DNA from: JANPCX01 sp966211815
GTDB lineage: Bacteria > Pseudomonadota > Gammaproteobacteria > Burkholderiales > Burkholderiaceae_C
Length of the DNA: 64,000 nt
Reading direction: 5' to 3'
NCBI GenBank assembly: GCA_966211815.1
Contig: CBIHOD010000002.1
Span: 78,922-142,921, forward strand
Each line of letters starts with the position of its first letter. Within the stretch, counting starts at the first letter, position 1. Under the pieces are notes generated by a model. The model did no database searches. It saw only the letters and a program-made list of their open reading frames with translations, and was not told the DNA's origin. A program made the position numbers and the translations under genes. Below, in pieces: positions 40,970 through 51,274 of the stretch.

Positions 40970-42016
40970 ATGTCCCAAGCAGGCATCGAATTCAAGAACG
41001 TCATCAAGCGCTACGGCGGCCCGCGCTCGGCGCTGGTGGTCAAGGGCATCAGCTTCACCGTGCCCAAGGGCAGCTTGACCACCATCCTCGGCCCCTCGGG
41101 CTGCGGCAAGACCACCACGCTGCGCATGATCGCCGGGCTGGAGACGCCCAGCGGCGGTCAGATCCTCATCGACGGCCGCGACGTCACCACGCTCGGGCCG
41201 GCCGAGCGAAACGTCAGCATGGTGTTCCAGAGCTACGCGCTGTTCCCGCACATGAGCGTGCTGGACAACGTCTGCTACGGCCTGTCGGTCAGCGGCACCA
41301 AGCCCGACGAGATGCTGGAGCGCGCGCGCAAGGCCATGGCCGCGGTCGGCTTGACCGGGTTCGACGACCGCCTGCCCAGCGAGCTGTCCGGCGGGCAGCA
41401 GCAGCGCGTGGCGGTGGCGCGCGCGCTGGTGCTGGAGCCTTCGGTGCTGCTGTTCGACGAGCCGCTGTCCAACCTGGACGCGCGGCTGCGCCGCTCGATG
41501 CGCGAGGAGATCCGCGGCCTGCAGCAGCGCCTGGGCCTGACGGTGGCCTACGTCACCCACGACCAGAGCGAGGCGCTGGCGGTGAGCGACCAGATCATCG
41601 TGATGGACAACGGCGTGATCGCCCAGGCCGGCAGCCCGGCCGACCTGTACGAGCGGCCGCGCAGCGAGTTCGTCGCCGGCTTCATGGGCGAGGCCATGCT
41701 GTTCTCCGGCGAAGCGCTGCCCGACGGCTCGGTGCTCGTCGGCCCGCTGCGCGTGAAGGCGCTGCACGCCGTCAAGCCCGGCCCGGTCAAGGCGGCGATC
41801 CGGCCGGAGGCCTGGACGCTCGGCCAGCCGGGCGAAGAAGGCCTGGTGGGCGTCGTCTCCAAACAGGCCTACCTCGGCAGCTTCTACGAATTGACCGTCG
41901 ACACCGGGTTGGGCCCGATCTTCGTGGTTTCCCCCGACGTCGAGCGCAGCTGGAAGATCGGCGACACCGCCACGTTGCGCCTGCCTTCGCGGGGCATTTC
42001 CGTGGTGCCGGTCTAG
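40970..42016 (+). CDS. ABC transporter ATP-binding protein (second copy)
   Basis: 348 aa. Walker A ILGPSGCGKTTTLRM, Q-loop MVFQSYALFPHMSV, signature SELSGGQQQRVAVARAL, Walker B LLFDEPLSNLD, switch YVTHDQSEALAVS and a C-terminal TOBE-like domain. It is the one positioned straight after the permease (43 bp), so it is the most likely working ATPase of the transporter. It shares the motif pattern of the copy at 36225-37376. Confidence 0.92.
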   Translation: MSQAGIEFKNVIKRYGGPRSALVVKGISFTVPKGSLTTILGPSGCGKTTTLRMIAGLETPSGGQILIDGRDVTTLGPAERNVSMVFQSYALFPHMSVLDNVCYGLSVSGTKPDEMLERARKAMAAVGLTGFDDRLPSELSGGQQQRVAVARALVLEPSVLLFDEPLSNLDARLRRSMREEIRGLQQRLGLTVAYVTHDQSEALAVSDQIIVMDNGVIAQAGSPADLYERPRSEFVAGFMGEAMLFSGEALPDGSVLVGPLRVKALHAVKPGPVKAAIRPEAWTLGQPGEEGLVGVVSKQAYLGSFYELTVDTGLGPIFVVSPDVERSWKIGDTATLRLPSRGISVVPV

Positions 42017-42121
42017 GCCTTCCCCCCATCGCCACCCCCGCCAAGCCGGGCCCGCGCAAGCCGCGCGCGGCCCGCCGGGGTGCCTTCGCCCCATTCGCGC
42101 CGATGCAAGCAAGGAGTCCAC

Positions 42122-43126
42122 ATGAACCTACCGCGCCGCCGATTCACCACCGCCGCCGCCGGGCTGTTGCTCGGCGCCGCCCAGGCCGCGCGCGCGGCGC
42201 CGCCGCCCGAACCCGGGGTCCTGGTGTTCGGCGTGATCTCGCCGCGGTCCGCCGAGCAGACGCGGGCCAACTGGCTGCCCTTCGTCAAGCGCATGGGCGC
42301 CGGGGTGGGGCAGGCCACGGACCTGCGCGTGTACGAGAACCAGGCGCAGATGGTCAAGGCCTTCGTCGCCGGCGAGGTCGACGTGGGGTGGATGGGCAAC
42401 GCGCCCGCGTTGGAAGTCGTCGAATCCGGCGCCGGCTCGGTCTTCGCGCAGATGGTCACCAAGGAAGGCAGCTTCGGCTACAAATCGGTGCTGGTGGTGA
42501 ACCGGGACGCCAGGATCGCGACGCTCGGCGACGTCCTGTCGCAGGCGGGGCACTTGCGCTTCAGCGACGGCGAACCCAAAAGCACTTCGGGTTTCCTCGT
42601 GCCGCTGTACTTCGCGTTCCAGAAGAGCGGCATCAACGACACCAAGGCGATCTTCAAGGAATATTCCTACGCCAGCCACCAGCAGAACCTGAAGAAGGTG
42701 GCGCAGGGCGAGGTGGACGTGGCCACCGCGAACACGGAGGAGGTCGCCTTCTTCGCGCGCGACTTCCCGCAGCTGGGCCCGCGCTTGAAGGTGGTGTGGG
42801 AAAGCCCGTTGATCCCGCAGTCGCCGCTGGTCTGGCGCAGCACGCTGTCTCCGGAGACCAAGCGGCGCATCAACCATTTCGTCGTCAACTTCGGCGCCGG
42901 CGGCGCGCAGGAGAAACAGATCCTGGAGGCGGTGAACAGCCTGTCCCGTTTCCGGCCATCCAGCAACCTGCAGCTGGTGCCGATCGCCGACCTCGAGATG
43001 TTCAAGGCGCGCCAGGCGATCAACAACGACCCCAAGCTGTCCCCGGCGGAAAGGGCGCAGCGCATCGACGAAGTGATACGCCGCGGCTCGCGCATCGAGA
43101 TGCGCCTGAAACTGGCCCCCGGTTGA
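42122..43126 (+). CDS. PhnD-like phosphonate/phosphate-type binding protein
   Basis: 334 aa, family of PhnD/PtxB/PstS-like binding proteins. An N-terminal twin-arginine-like signal (PRRRFTTAAAGLLLGAAQAA) suggests Tat export. Family stretches are VFGVISPRSAEQTRANWLPF, QMVKAFVAGEVDVGWMGNAP, KSTSGFLVPLYF and GEVDVATANTEEVAFFAR. It is the last gene of the operon, 105 bp after the second ATPase. It could serve the same permease with another phosphorus ligand or act as a periplasmic partner of the sensor kinase. The exact ligand cannot be read. Confidence 0.85.
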   Translation: MNLPRRRFTTAAAGLLLGAAQAARAAPPPEPGVLVFGVISPRSAEQTRANWLPFVKRMGAGVGQATDLRVYENQAQMVKAFVAGEVDVGWMGNAPALEVVESGAGSVFAQMVTKEGSFGYKSVLVVNRDARIATLGDVLSQAGHLRFSDGEPKSTSGFLVPLYFAFQKSGINDTKAIFKEYSYASHQQNLKKVAQGEVDVATANTEEVAFFARDFPQLGPRLKVVWESPLIPQSPLVWRSTLSPETKRRINHFVVNFGAGGAQEKQILEAVNSLSRFRPSSNLQLVPIADLEMFKARQAINNDPKLSPAERAQRIDEVIRRGSRIEMRLKLAPG

Positions 43127-43151
43127 CGGGGCCGCCGTAGCGTCTTGAAGC

Positions 43152-43167
43152 AACCCGGTAACGGGTT
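43152..43167. promoter_or_regulatory. Palindrome upstream of tal
   Basis: AACCCG-GTAA-CGGGTT, a perfect 6+4+6 inverted repeat in the 110-bp gap between the PhnD-like gene and tal. It could be an operator or a weak hairpin; no T tract follows, so it is not an intrinsic terminator. Confidence 0.45.
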
Positions 43168-43236
43168 TGCCCTATGCTTTGCGGCTTCGCACCCCTGTCT
43201 CCGGCCCCCCGGCGCAGGCCCATTCGGAACCTCCCT

Positions 43237-44196
43237 ATGAACCAGCTCGACCAGCTCAAACAATCCACCACCGTCGTCGCGGACACCGGCAACTTCAAGC
43301 AACTGGCCGCGTTCGCGCCGCGGGACGCGACGACCAACCCGTCGCTCATCCTCAAAGCCGTGCAGCAGCCGGACTACGCGCCGCTGCTGGCGGAGACGGT
43401 CAAGGCGCACGCCGGGCTGCCGCTGGACGGCATCGTCGACCAGGTGCTGGTGCGCTTCGGCCTGGAGATCCTGAAAGTGGTGCCGGGCCGCGTGTCCACC
43501 GAGGTCGACGCCCGCCTCAGCTTCGACGTGGCGGCCACCGTCGAGCGCGCGCACCGCCTGGTCGCGCTTTACGAGGCCGCGGGCGTCGGCCGCGACCGGG
43601 TGCTGATCAAGATGGCCGCCACCTGGGAGGGCATCCAGGCCGCACGCATCCTGGAACGCGAAGGCATCCACTGCAACCTGACGCTGCTCTTCTCCTTCTG
43701 CCAGGCCGTGGCCTGCGGCGAAGCGGACGTGAAGCTCATTTCCCCCTTCGTCGGCCGCATCTACGACTGGTACAAAAAGAGCGCCGGCGCGTCGTGGGAC
43801 GAAGCCGCCAACGCCGGCGCGAACGACCCCGGCGTCAAGTCGGTGCGCCAGATCTACACGTATTACAAGAAGTTCGGCATCGCCACCGAAGTGATGGGCG
43901 CCAGCTTCCGCAACGTCGGCCAGATCACCGCGCTGGCCGGTTGCGACCTGCTCACCATCAGCCCCGAGCTGCTCGCCGCGCTGCAGGCCGGCCAGGGCCC
44001 GGTCGAGCGCGTGCTCGACCCCGCCTCGGCGGCGCGGGACCCGATGCACGCCGTCACCTACAACGAGGCTTCCTTCCGCTACGCGCTGAACGAAGACGCG
44101 ATGGCCACCGAGAAGCTCGCCGAGGGCATCCGCGGTTTCGCCGCCGACGCGGACAAGCTCGACAAGATGATCGCCGCGCTGCAGCAGGCATCCTGA
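43237..44196 (+). CDS. tal: Transaldolase
   Basis: Exchanges dihydroxyacetone units between sugar phosphates in the non-oxidative pentose phosphate path. 319 aa from ATG 43237. Family start VVADTGNFKQLAAFAPRDAT with TTNPSLILKA; the Schiff-base Lys is in RDRVLIKMAATWEG; other conserved stretches are INCNLTLLFSF-like CNLTLLFSFCQA and SPFVGRIYDWYKK, and YYKKFGIATEVMGASFRN. Classical TalB length. pgi lies 90 bp downstream, likely cotranscribed. Confidence 0.95.
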   Translation: MNQLDQLKQSTTVVADTGNFKQLAAFAPRDATTNPSLILKAVQQPDYAPLLAETVKAHAGLPLDGIVDQVLVRFGLEILKVVPGRVSTEVDARLSFDVAATVERAHRLVALYEAAGVGRDRVLIKMAATWEGIQAARILEREGIHCNLTLLFSFCQAVACGEADVKLISPFVGRIYDWYKKSAGASWDEAANAGANDPGVKSVRQIYTYYKKFGIATEVMGASFRNVGQITALAGCDLLTISPELLAALQAGQGPVERVLDPASAARDPMHAVTYNEASFRYALNEDAMATEKLAEGIRGFAADADKLDKMIAALQQAS

Positions 44197-44286
44197 TTGC
44201 CCGTCCCGGGGCCAAGCCCGAGGCGACGCGCGCGCTCATCCCCGACCCCGACACAAGGCGAACCTGAAAGACGGACAGACGACGAC

Positions 44287-45930
44287 ATGGAAGACACCGC
44301 GACCCGTTGCGACCGCACCCTGGCCTGGTCGGCCCTGCAGGGCCACTTCCAGGCGCACGGCAAGGACTTCGACCTGCGCGAGGCCTTCGCCGCCGACCCG
44401 CAGCGCTTCGAACGCTGGGGCCTGGAAGCGCCGGAGGTCTTCGCCGACCTGTCGAAGAACCTGATCGACGCGGCCACGCTGCGCTTCCTCGGCGACCTGG
44501 CCCGCGAGTGCGGGCTCGAAAATCGGCGCGACGCGATGTTCGCCGGCGAAGCCGTCAACACCACGGAAGGCCGGGCGGTGCTCCACACCGCGCTGCGCGC
44601 GCCGACCGGCGAGGGCCCCCACAGCCGGGACGTGCACGAGGTGCTCGAGGCGATGCTGGCCTACGCCGAGGGCGTGCGCGACACCGCCGCCAGCGGCATC
44701 ACCACCGTCGTCAACATCGGCATCGGCGGCAGCGACCTGGGCCCGCAGATGGTGCTGCCCGCGCTCGACGCCTTCTGCCACCGCGGGCTCAAGTTCCATT
44801 TCGTCTCCAACGTCGACGGCCACGACATCGCGCCGGTGCTGCGGGAGTGCGACCCGCGCCACACCCTCTTCATCGTCGCGAGCAAGACCTTCACCACCCA
44901 GGAGACCATGGCCAACGCCCGCGCCGCGCGCGACTGGTTCCTGGCGCACGGCGGTGTGGACACCGCCCGGCATTTCGTCGCCACCACCACCAATGTGCAG
45001 GCCGCCGCCGAGTTCGGCATCAAGACCACCTTCGGTTTCTGGGACTGGGTGGGCGGCCGCTATTCGATGTGGAGCGCGATCGGCCTGCCGATCGCCCTGG
45101 CCATCGGCGCCGCGAATTTCCGCGCCCTGCTGGCCGGCGCCCATGCGATGGACCTGCACTTCAAGCAGGCGCCGCTGGAGCGCAACCTTCCGGCCGTGCT
45201 CGGCCTCCTTGACGTCTGGTACCGCAACTTCCACGGCTTCGGCAGCCGCAGCGTCGCGCCCTACCACCAGGGGTTGAAGCGCCTGCCCGCCTACTTGCAG
45301 CAGCTGGAGATGGAGTCCAACGGCAAACGGGTGGACCAGCGGGGCGAGCCGCTGCCCTACGCCACCAGCCCGGTGGTCTGGGGCGAGCCCGGAACCAATG
45401 GGCAGCACGCCTATTTCCAGATGCTGCACCAGGGCACCGACCCGATCCCGGTGGAGTTCATCCTGGTCAAGCGGCCCAGCCACGCGCCGGCGGCCGAAGG
45501 CGGCGACGCCGCGCTGCAGGCGCAGCTGGAGCGCCAGCACGCGATGCTGTTGGCCAACGGCCTGGCCCAGTCGCAGGCCCTGATGCAGGGCAAGACGACG
45601 GCGCAGGCGATGGGCGAAAAGGCCCCGACGGCCTCCACGACGCTCGACGCGGCGACGCTGGCGCGCCACCGCACTTTCCCCGGCAACCGTCCCAGCACCA
45701 CGCTGTTGCTGGAGGCGCTGACGCCCCGCAGCCTGGGCGCGCTGGTCGCGCTCTACGAGCACCGCGTGTTCGTCAGCGGCGCGGTCTGGGGCATCAACAG
45801 CTTCGACCAGTGGGGCGTCGAGCTGGGCAAGGCGCTGTGCAACGACCTGCTGCCGCGCCTGGCCAGCGGCGACACCGCCGGCCTGGACGCGTCGACCCAG
45901 GGCTTGATACGGCGCCTGGCGCTCCGGTGA
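44287..45930 (+). CDS. pgi: Glucose-6-phosphate isomerase
   Basis: Interconverts glucose 6-phosphate and fructose 6-phosphate. 547 aa from ATG 44287, the family's usual size. Signatures are VVNIGIGGSDLGPQMV, SKTFTTQETMANA, KTTFGFWDWVGGRYSMWSAI and, near the end, GINSFDQWGVELGKAL. Catalytic Glu/His/Lys regions are intact (QQLEMESNGKRVD; NGQHAYFQMLHQG). It forms a tal-pgi pair adjoining the AfuA-like transporter and ends at a strong terminator. Confidence 0.96.
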   Translation: MEDTATRCDRTLAWSALQGHFQAHGKDFDLREAFAADPQRFERWGLEAPEVFADLSKNLIDAATLRFLGDLARECGLENRRDAMFAGEAVNTTEGRAVLHTALRAPTGEGPHSRDVHEVLEAMLAYAEGVRDTAASGITTVVNIGIGGSDLGPQMVLPALDAFCHRGLKFHFVSNVDGHDIAPVLRECDPRHTLFIVASKTFTTQETMANARAARDWFLAHGGVDTARHFVATTTNVQAAAEFGIKTTFGFWDWVGGRYSMWSAIGLPIALAIGAANFRALLAGAHAMDLHFKQAPLERNLPAVLGLLDVWYRNFHGFGSRSVAPYHQGLKRLPAYLQQLEMESNGKRVDQRGEPLPYATSPVVWGEPGTNGQHAYFQMLHQGTDPIPVEFILVKRPSHAPAAEGGDAALQAQLERQHAMLLANGLAQSQALMQGKTTAQAMGEKAPTASTTLDAATLARHRTFPGNRPSTTLLLEALTPRSLGALVALYEHRVFVSGAVWGINSFDQWGVELGKALCNDLLPRLASGDTAGLDASTQGLIRRLALR

Positions 45931-45957
45931 GGGCGCGCGCCGGAACCCTCGGCATGG

Positions 45958-45989
45958 AAAAAAGCCGCCCCTCGAGGCGGCTTTTTTTT
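45958..45989. terminator. Bidirectional terminator after pgi
   Basis: AAAAAAGCCGCC (45958-45969), loop CCTCGA, GGCGGCTTTTTT, with eight T to 45989. Symmetric A/T flanks make it usable in both directions. Confidence 0.9.
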
Positions 45990-46004
45990 GATCGCTCGAG
46001 CGGG

Positions 46005-46265
46005 TCAGGGCGCGTATTCGGACGCCCCGATGTCGAAGGCCCCTGCTGCGGACGCGCCCACGGCGGCCGTGCCCTTGTTCACCGCCGGGCTTGCGTCCTC
46101 TTTCACCGCCAAGCGGACGACTCGGGAATCGCCGTTTGCCCGGCCGCCGCGGGCAGGGGCGCTTTCACCGTGCCCGACGCACAGCAAGTGAGCAAGTGCC
46201 CACATGATCAATGTTGGGCCCATGCCCCACGGCGGCCATCGCCGCATGGCGAGAAGCCGAAGCAC
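46005..46265 (-). pseudogene. Possible remnant of a beta-helix anchor protein
   Basis: A short minus-strand frame ends KEDASPAVNKG... AGAFDIGASEYAP. The two stretches SPAVNKG and FDIGASEY resemble the C-terminal end of secreted right-handed beta-helix (choice-of-anchor Q type) proteins, which typically end SPAINxG ... DIGAFEY. Only about 35 residues look related; the rest of the frame does not. A bidirectional terminator lies right after its stop. This may be the last trace of a deleted gene, or coincidence. Apart from this I see nothing in 45990-46329. Confidence 0.3.
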
Positions 46266-46329
46266 CGACGCGACCCGGTGCGTGGCGGAAGGATCGACGG
46301 AGGCCTCCCGGCGTCCGTCGATGCGGTTT

Positions 46330-46656
46330 TCAGGCGGCCTGCGCCAGCAGCGCGCCGGCGCGCACCAGGGTGAATTGATCGGTGTAGGCGTGGCTCATCT
46401 CGGCGCGCTCGGGCGACAGGATGCGCAGGGTGCAGCGCGAGACGCGGTCGCTCGGCCAATGTTCGGTGAAGGTCAGTGTCATGCCGTCCCAGGCGACGCC
46501 GCTGACTTGGGCCTGTTCGCCGGAATAGGTGTCCACCGCTTTCACCAGGAATTGGGGGCCTTTGGCTTTGACGGTGTAGAGCACGTCGGACCAGGCGGGC
46601 TCGTTGCTGTTCCAGTCGCCTACCGGCGACAACACTGACGGGGTCTTCATGGCCAT
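46330..46656 (-). CDS. Small conserved-looking protein of unknown function
   Basis: 108 aa starting MAMKTPSVLSPVGDWNSNEP, with GGAG nine bases before the ATG. No signal peptide or membrane segment. The alternating hydrophobic pattern (TLTFTEHW, SRCTLRILS, DQFTLVRAG) suggests a small beta-rich fold. It stands alone between pgi's terminator and a divergent sensor kinase. I cannot assign a family. Confidence 0.6.
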   Translation of the reverse strand: MAMKTPSVLSPVGDWNSNEPAWSDVLYTVKAKGPQFLVKAVDTYSGEQAQVSGVAWDGMTLTFTEHWPSDRVSRCTLRILSPERAEMSHAYTDQFTLVRAGALLAQAA

Positions 46657-46967
46657 TTGTGTTCACTCCAGTGCTTGCAAGGTTGGGCGCCGTTCCCGGC
46701 GCGTGGGCCTTACAAAGCATTACGCATGCCAGCGTTGTCGCTCCCAGGCACGCCGGGCGTGGCATGGCGGACAGTGTGTGGAAGCCCGCACTCGAGTCCG
46801 GCAAGGCGTGTGGATTTCCGCCCAACCTCCGAGAAGCCGCCGGCGCGCCTCGAAACGGGGACAGGCCGTGCCTTGCAAACCCGCCCCACTTGCCCCAGCA
46901 TGCGGTTTTGTCCCTGGCCCGGGTTGGTGCGCCCGACAGGCCGGCCGCGGCGCCCGGCGCCCTTCCC
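46657..46967. promoter_or_regulatory. Divergent intergenic region before the DctB-type kinase
   Basis: 311 bp between the small unknown gene and the sensor kinase. The kinase frame stays open across it, but its translation here (Pro/Ala/Gly-rich, no family features) looks non-coding. It probably carries both promoters. No clear operator seen. Confidence 0.4.
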
Positions 46968-48849
46968 ATGCCCGTTGTCCGCCGATTGAATTTCCCGAGC
47001 AAATCTTCCATTTCCCGCCTGCTGGCCGCCGTGGGGGCCTGGTTGTGCCTGGTGGTCATGGCCCTGGTCGCCGGCGGCATCGCCTATGTGTGGAGCGAGC
47101 GCCACGGCTTCGACCGCCTGGACGACGCGGCCGCCCGGCAGCTCGACCTGTACGCCTCGGTGCTCGAGAACGAACTCGGCAAGCAGGCCTACCTGCCGGC
47201 CCTGCTCGACGGCGACCTGGAGGTCGAGGCGTTGCTTCGCGCGCCGATGAACGGCGCGCTTCGTGAAGCGGTCAACCGGGAATTGAGCCGGTTCAGCGTC
47301 ATTTCCGGCATCAACGCGGCGTTCGTCCTGGACGCGCTCGGGACGGTGGCGGCTTCCAGCGACAGCTACCTCAGCGAAAGCAGCGTCGGCCGGGATTTCT
47401 CCAAACGCCCTTTCGTCGCCGACGCCTTGGGAGGCGAAGAGACCCGCCATTTCGAATCCAATCCGCAAACTGGTGCGCCCGAGTATTACTTCGCCCGGCC
47501 GGTGGTGCGCGAAGGCCAGGTTTGGGGCGTGGTCGTGGTGCGCATCAGCCTGGCGCCGATGGAATCCACCTGGGAAGACCTGGCCTTCCGCCTCGAAAGC
47601 GAGAAGCCGCTGGTGGTCGACGACCAGGGGCTGGTGATCATCTCCTCCGTCCCGGCCTGGAAGTTCAAGACCATGGCGCCGGCCGGCTGGACGAAGGGGC
47701 GCTCGATGCTGCCGCTGGTGCCCGACACGCTGGGCTGCTGCGAGTGGCCTTGGCTGACCCCGGCCTCGGCCGGCAGCAGCGGCAGCCAGCTGGCGCGGCT
47801 GCGGGTGTCGGCCGACGCGCCGCCGATCAGCGTGGTGGTGCACGAGCGCGCGGTGCCGCGTTTCGGCTGGCGGCTGCTGATCTTCTCCAACGCCGCCGAA
47901 GTGTGGCGCACCGCGCGGCTGGCCGCCTGGGGCGCCGGTGCGATCTCGGCCAGCGCGGGGTTGCTGCTGCTCTACTGGCTGCAGCGGCGGCGCGTGGTCG
48001 CGCAGAAGCTGGCGGCGCGGCTGGCCCTGCAGCGGGCCTACGACGACCTGGAGCGCACGGTGCAGCAGCGCACCCGCGAGCTGCAGGTGTCCAACAGCGA
48101 GCTGCAGCACGAGATCAACGAGCGCAAGCACGCCGAGACCGTGCTTCGCCAGGCCCAGGAAGAACTGGTGCAGGCCGAGAAGCTGGCGCTGCTGGGCGAG
48201 ATGTCGGCCAGCATCTCGCACGAGGTCGGCCAGCCGCTGACCGCGCTGCGGGCGCTGGCGGAGAACGCCAAGCTGCTGCTGGACCGCGGCCAGGGCGACC
48301 GCGTGGCCGACAACCTGCGCTCGATCACCGGCCTGGTCGAGCGCATGGGGCGGATCACCGCGCAGCTCAAGTCGTTCGCGCGCAAGACCCGCGTGGCCGA
48401 CCATCCGGTGCGGCTGAACGTCGCGGTGCACGCGGCGCAGGAGATGCTCTCCTGGCGGCTGCGCGCCGAGGACGTGGAAGTCGAACTCGACTTGCAGGCC
48501 GAGCTGCATGTGCGCTGCGACGAGAACCGCCTCGAACAGGTGCTGGTCAACCTGATGGCCAACGCGGCGGATGCGATGCAGGGGCGCCAGGCCAAGCGCA
48601 TCACCGTCCGGTCTTGGGTGCACGCGGCGCGGGCCTGGGTGCGCATCACCGACAGCGGGCCCGGCATCCCCAACGACCTGCGGGCCCACCTCTTCGAGCC
48701 CTTCTTCACCACCAAGCCCGCCGGCGCGGGTCTGGGCCTGGGGCTGGTGATCTCCGCCAACATCGTCAAGGAATTCGGCGGCGAATTGCGCGCCGTGCCG
48801 GTGGAGCAGGGCGCGGCCTTCGAATTCGACCTGCCTTTGGAGCCATCGA

Positions 48850-50262
<1,413 letters not shown>

Positions 50263-50277
50263 CCGGGGACCGGCCTC

Positions 50278-51213
50278 TCAGCGGTAGCTCGCCGGGTCGC
50301 TCGAATCGGTGGGCTTGGCGATGATGCGCCGCAGGACGTCGGGCATCGGCAGCTCCAGGTTGAGCTGCTGCGGCGGGATCGGCGACTGGAACCACTTCCG
50401 GTAGATGTGGTGGATCTCGCCGCTGGCGAAGAGCGACCTGATCGTCTCGTCGGCTAGGCGCTTGAACGGCTCGTCCCCCTTGGGCAGCAGGATGCCGTAA
50501 GGCTCGACCGCCAGCACCTCGCTGGAGATGACGTAGTCCTGCGCCCGGCCGGTGGCGGCCACCGAGCTGCGCAGCAGCACGTCGTCCATCGCATAGGCGG
50601 CGGCCCGGTTGTGGGTGACCATGCCGAAGGCCTCCGGGTCGTCCTTGACCGACAGGATGGTGGCCTTCAGGCCGCGCGCGTCGTTCAGCGCGGTCAAGTG
50701 CTTGATGCTGGTGGTGCCCATGGTGGAGACCACCGCCTGACCGCGCAGGTCGTCGATGCGCACGATGGGTTGGGACTTCCTCGACACCAGGCGGCTCTCG
50801 GCGACGAAGACCGTCAGGCTGAAGTCCACCTTGGCCTGGCGCTCCCGGTTGTTGGTGGTCACCCCGCATTCCATGTCGATGCTGCCGTTGGCGACCATCG
50901 GGATGCGGGTGGCCGAGGTCACCGGCACCCGCTTGACGTCCAGGCGCCGCAGGCCGAGGCGCTTCTGCACCGCCGACACGATGCGGTCGCAGATGTCGAT
51001 CGAATAACCCACCGGCTGTTGGCGGGCGTTCAGGAAGGAGAAGGGCACCGAGCTTTCGCGGTGGCCGACCGCGATCACGCCGGACTGCTGGATTTTGCGC
51101 AGCGTCGGCGACTGCTGGAGCAGGTCGGGCTGGGCGCGGGCGGCCGGGGCGAAGGCGCAGGCGAGGCAGGCCAGGGCGATGCGCAGCAAGCGTGGGAAGG
51201 TGCGGCCGTTCAT
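50278..51213 (-). CDS. Amino-acid ABC transporter binding protein (Glu/Asp type)
   Basis: 311 aa from ATG 51213 (a TTG at 51231 is less likely). Signal peptide LLRIALACLACAFAPAARA, cut before QPDLLQ. Family 3 binding protein of GltI/BztA type: SGVIAVGHRESSVPFSF, QPVGYSIDICDRIV, NGSIDMECGVTTNNRERQAK and GQAVVSTMGTTSIKHL. No permease or ATPase genes are next to it, so it depends on a transporter elsewhere. It converges on the two-component pair, which may regulate or be informed by it. Confidence 0.88.
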   Translation of the reverse strand: MNGRTFPRLLRIALACLACAFAPAARAQPDLLQQSPTLRKIQQSGVIAVGHRESSVPFSFLNARQQPVGYSIDICDRIVSAVQKRLGLRRLDVKRVPVTSATRIPMVANGSIDMECGVTTNNRERQAKVDFSLTVFVAESRLVSRKSQPIVRIDDLRGQAVVSTMGTTSIKHLTALNDARGLKATILSVKDDPEAFGMVTHNRAAAYAMDDVLLRSSVAATGRAQDYVISSEVLAVEPYGILLPKGDEPFKRLADETIRSLFASGEIHHIYRKWFQSPIPPQQLNLELPMPDVLRRIIAKPTDSSDPASYR

Positions 51214-51274
51214 GGGTGAATTCTGGCCCAAGGGCGGCGCGGATGGGGTGCTGCGCTCGATCGCATTTCAGCAC

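Noticed and set aside
37510..42016. Ferric iron ABC transporter
   Set aside because: Family-level resemblance only; the binding protein lacks visible iron-binding paired Tyr and has AfuA-like residues, so iron is kept only as an alternative.
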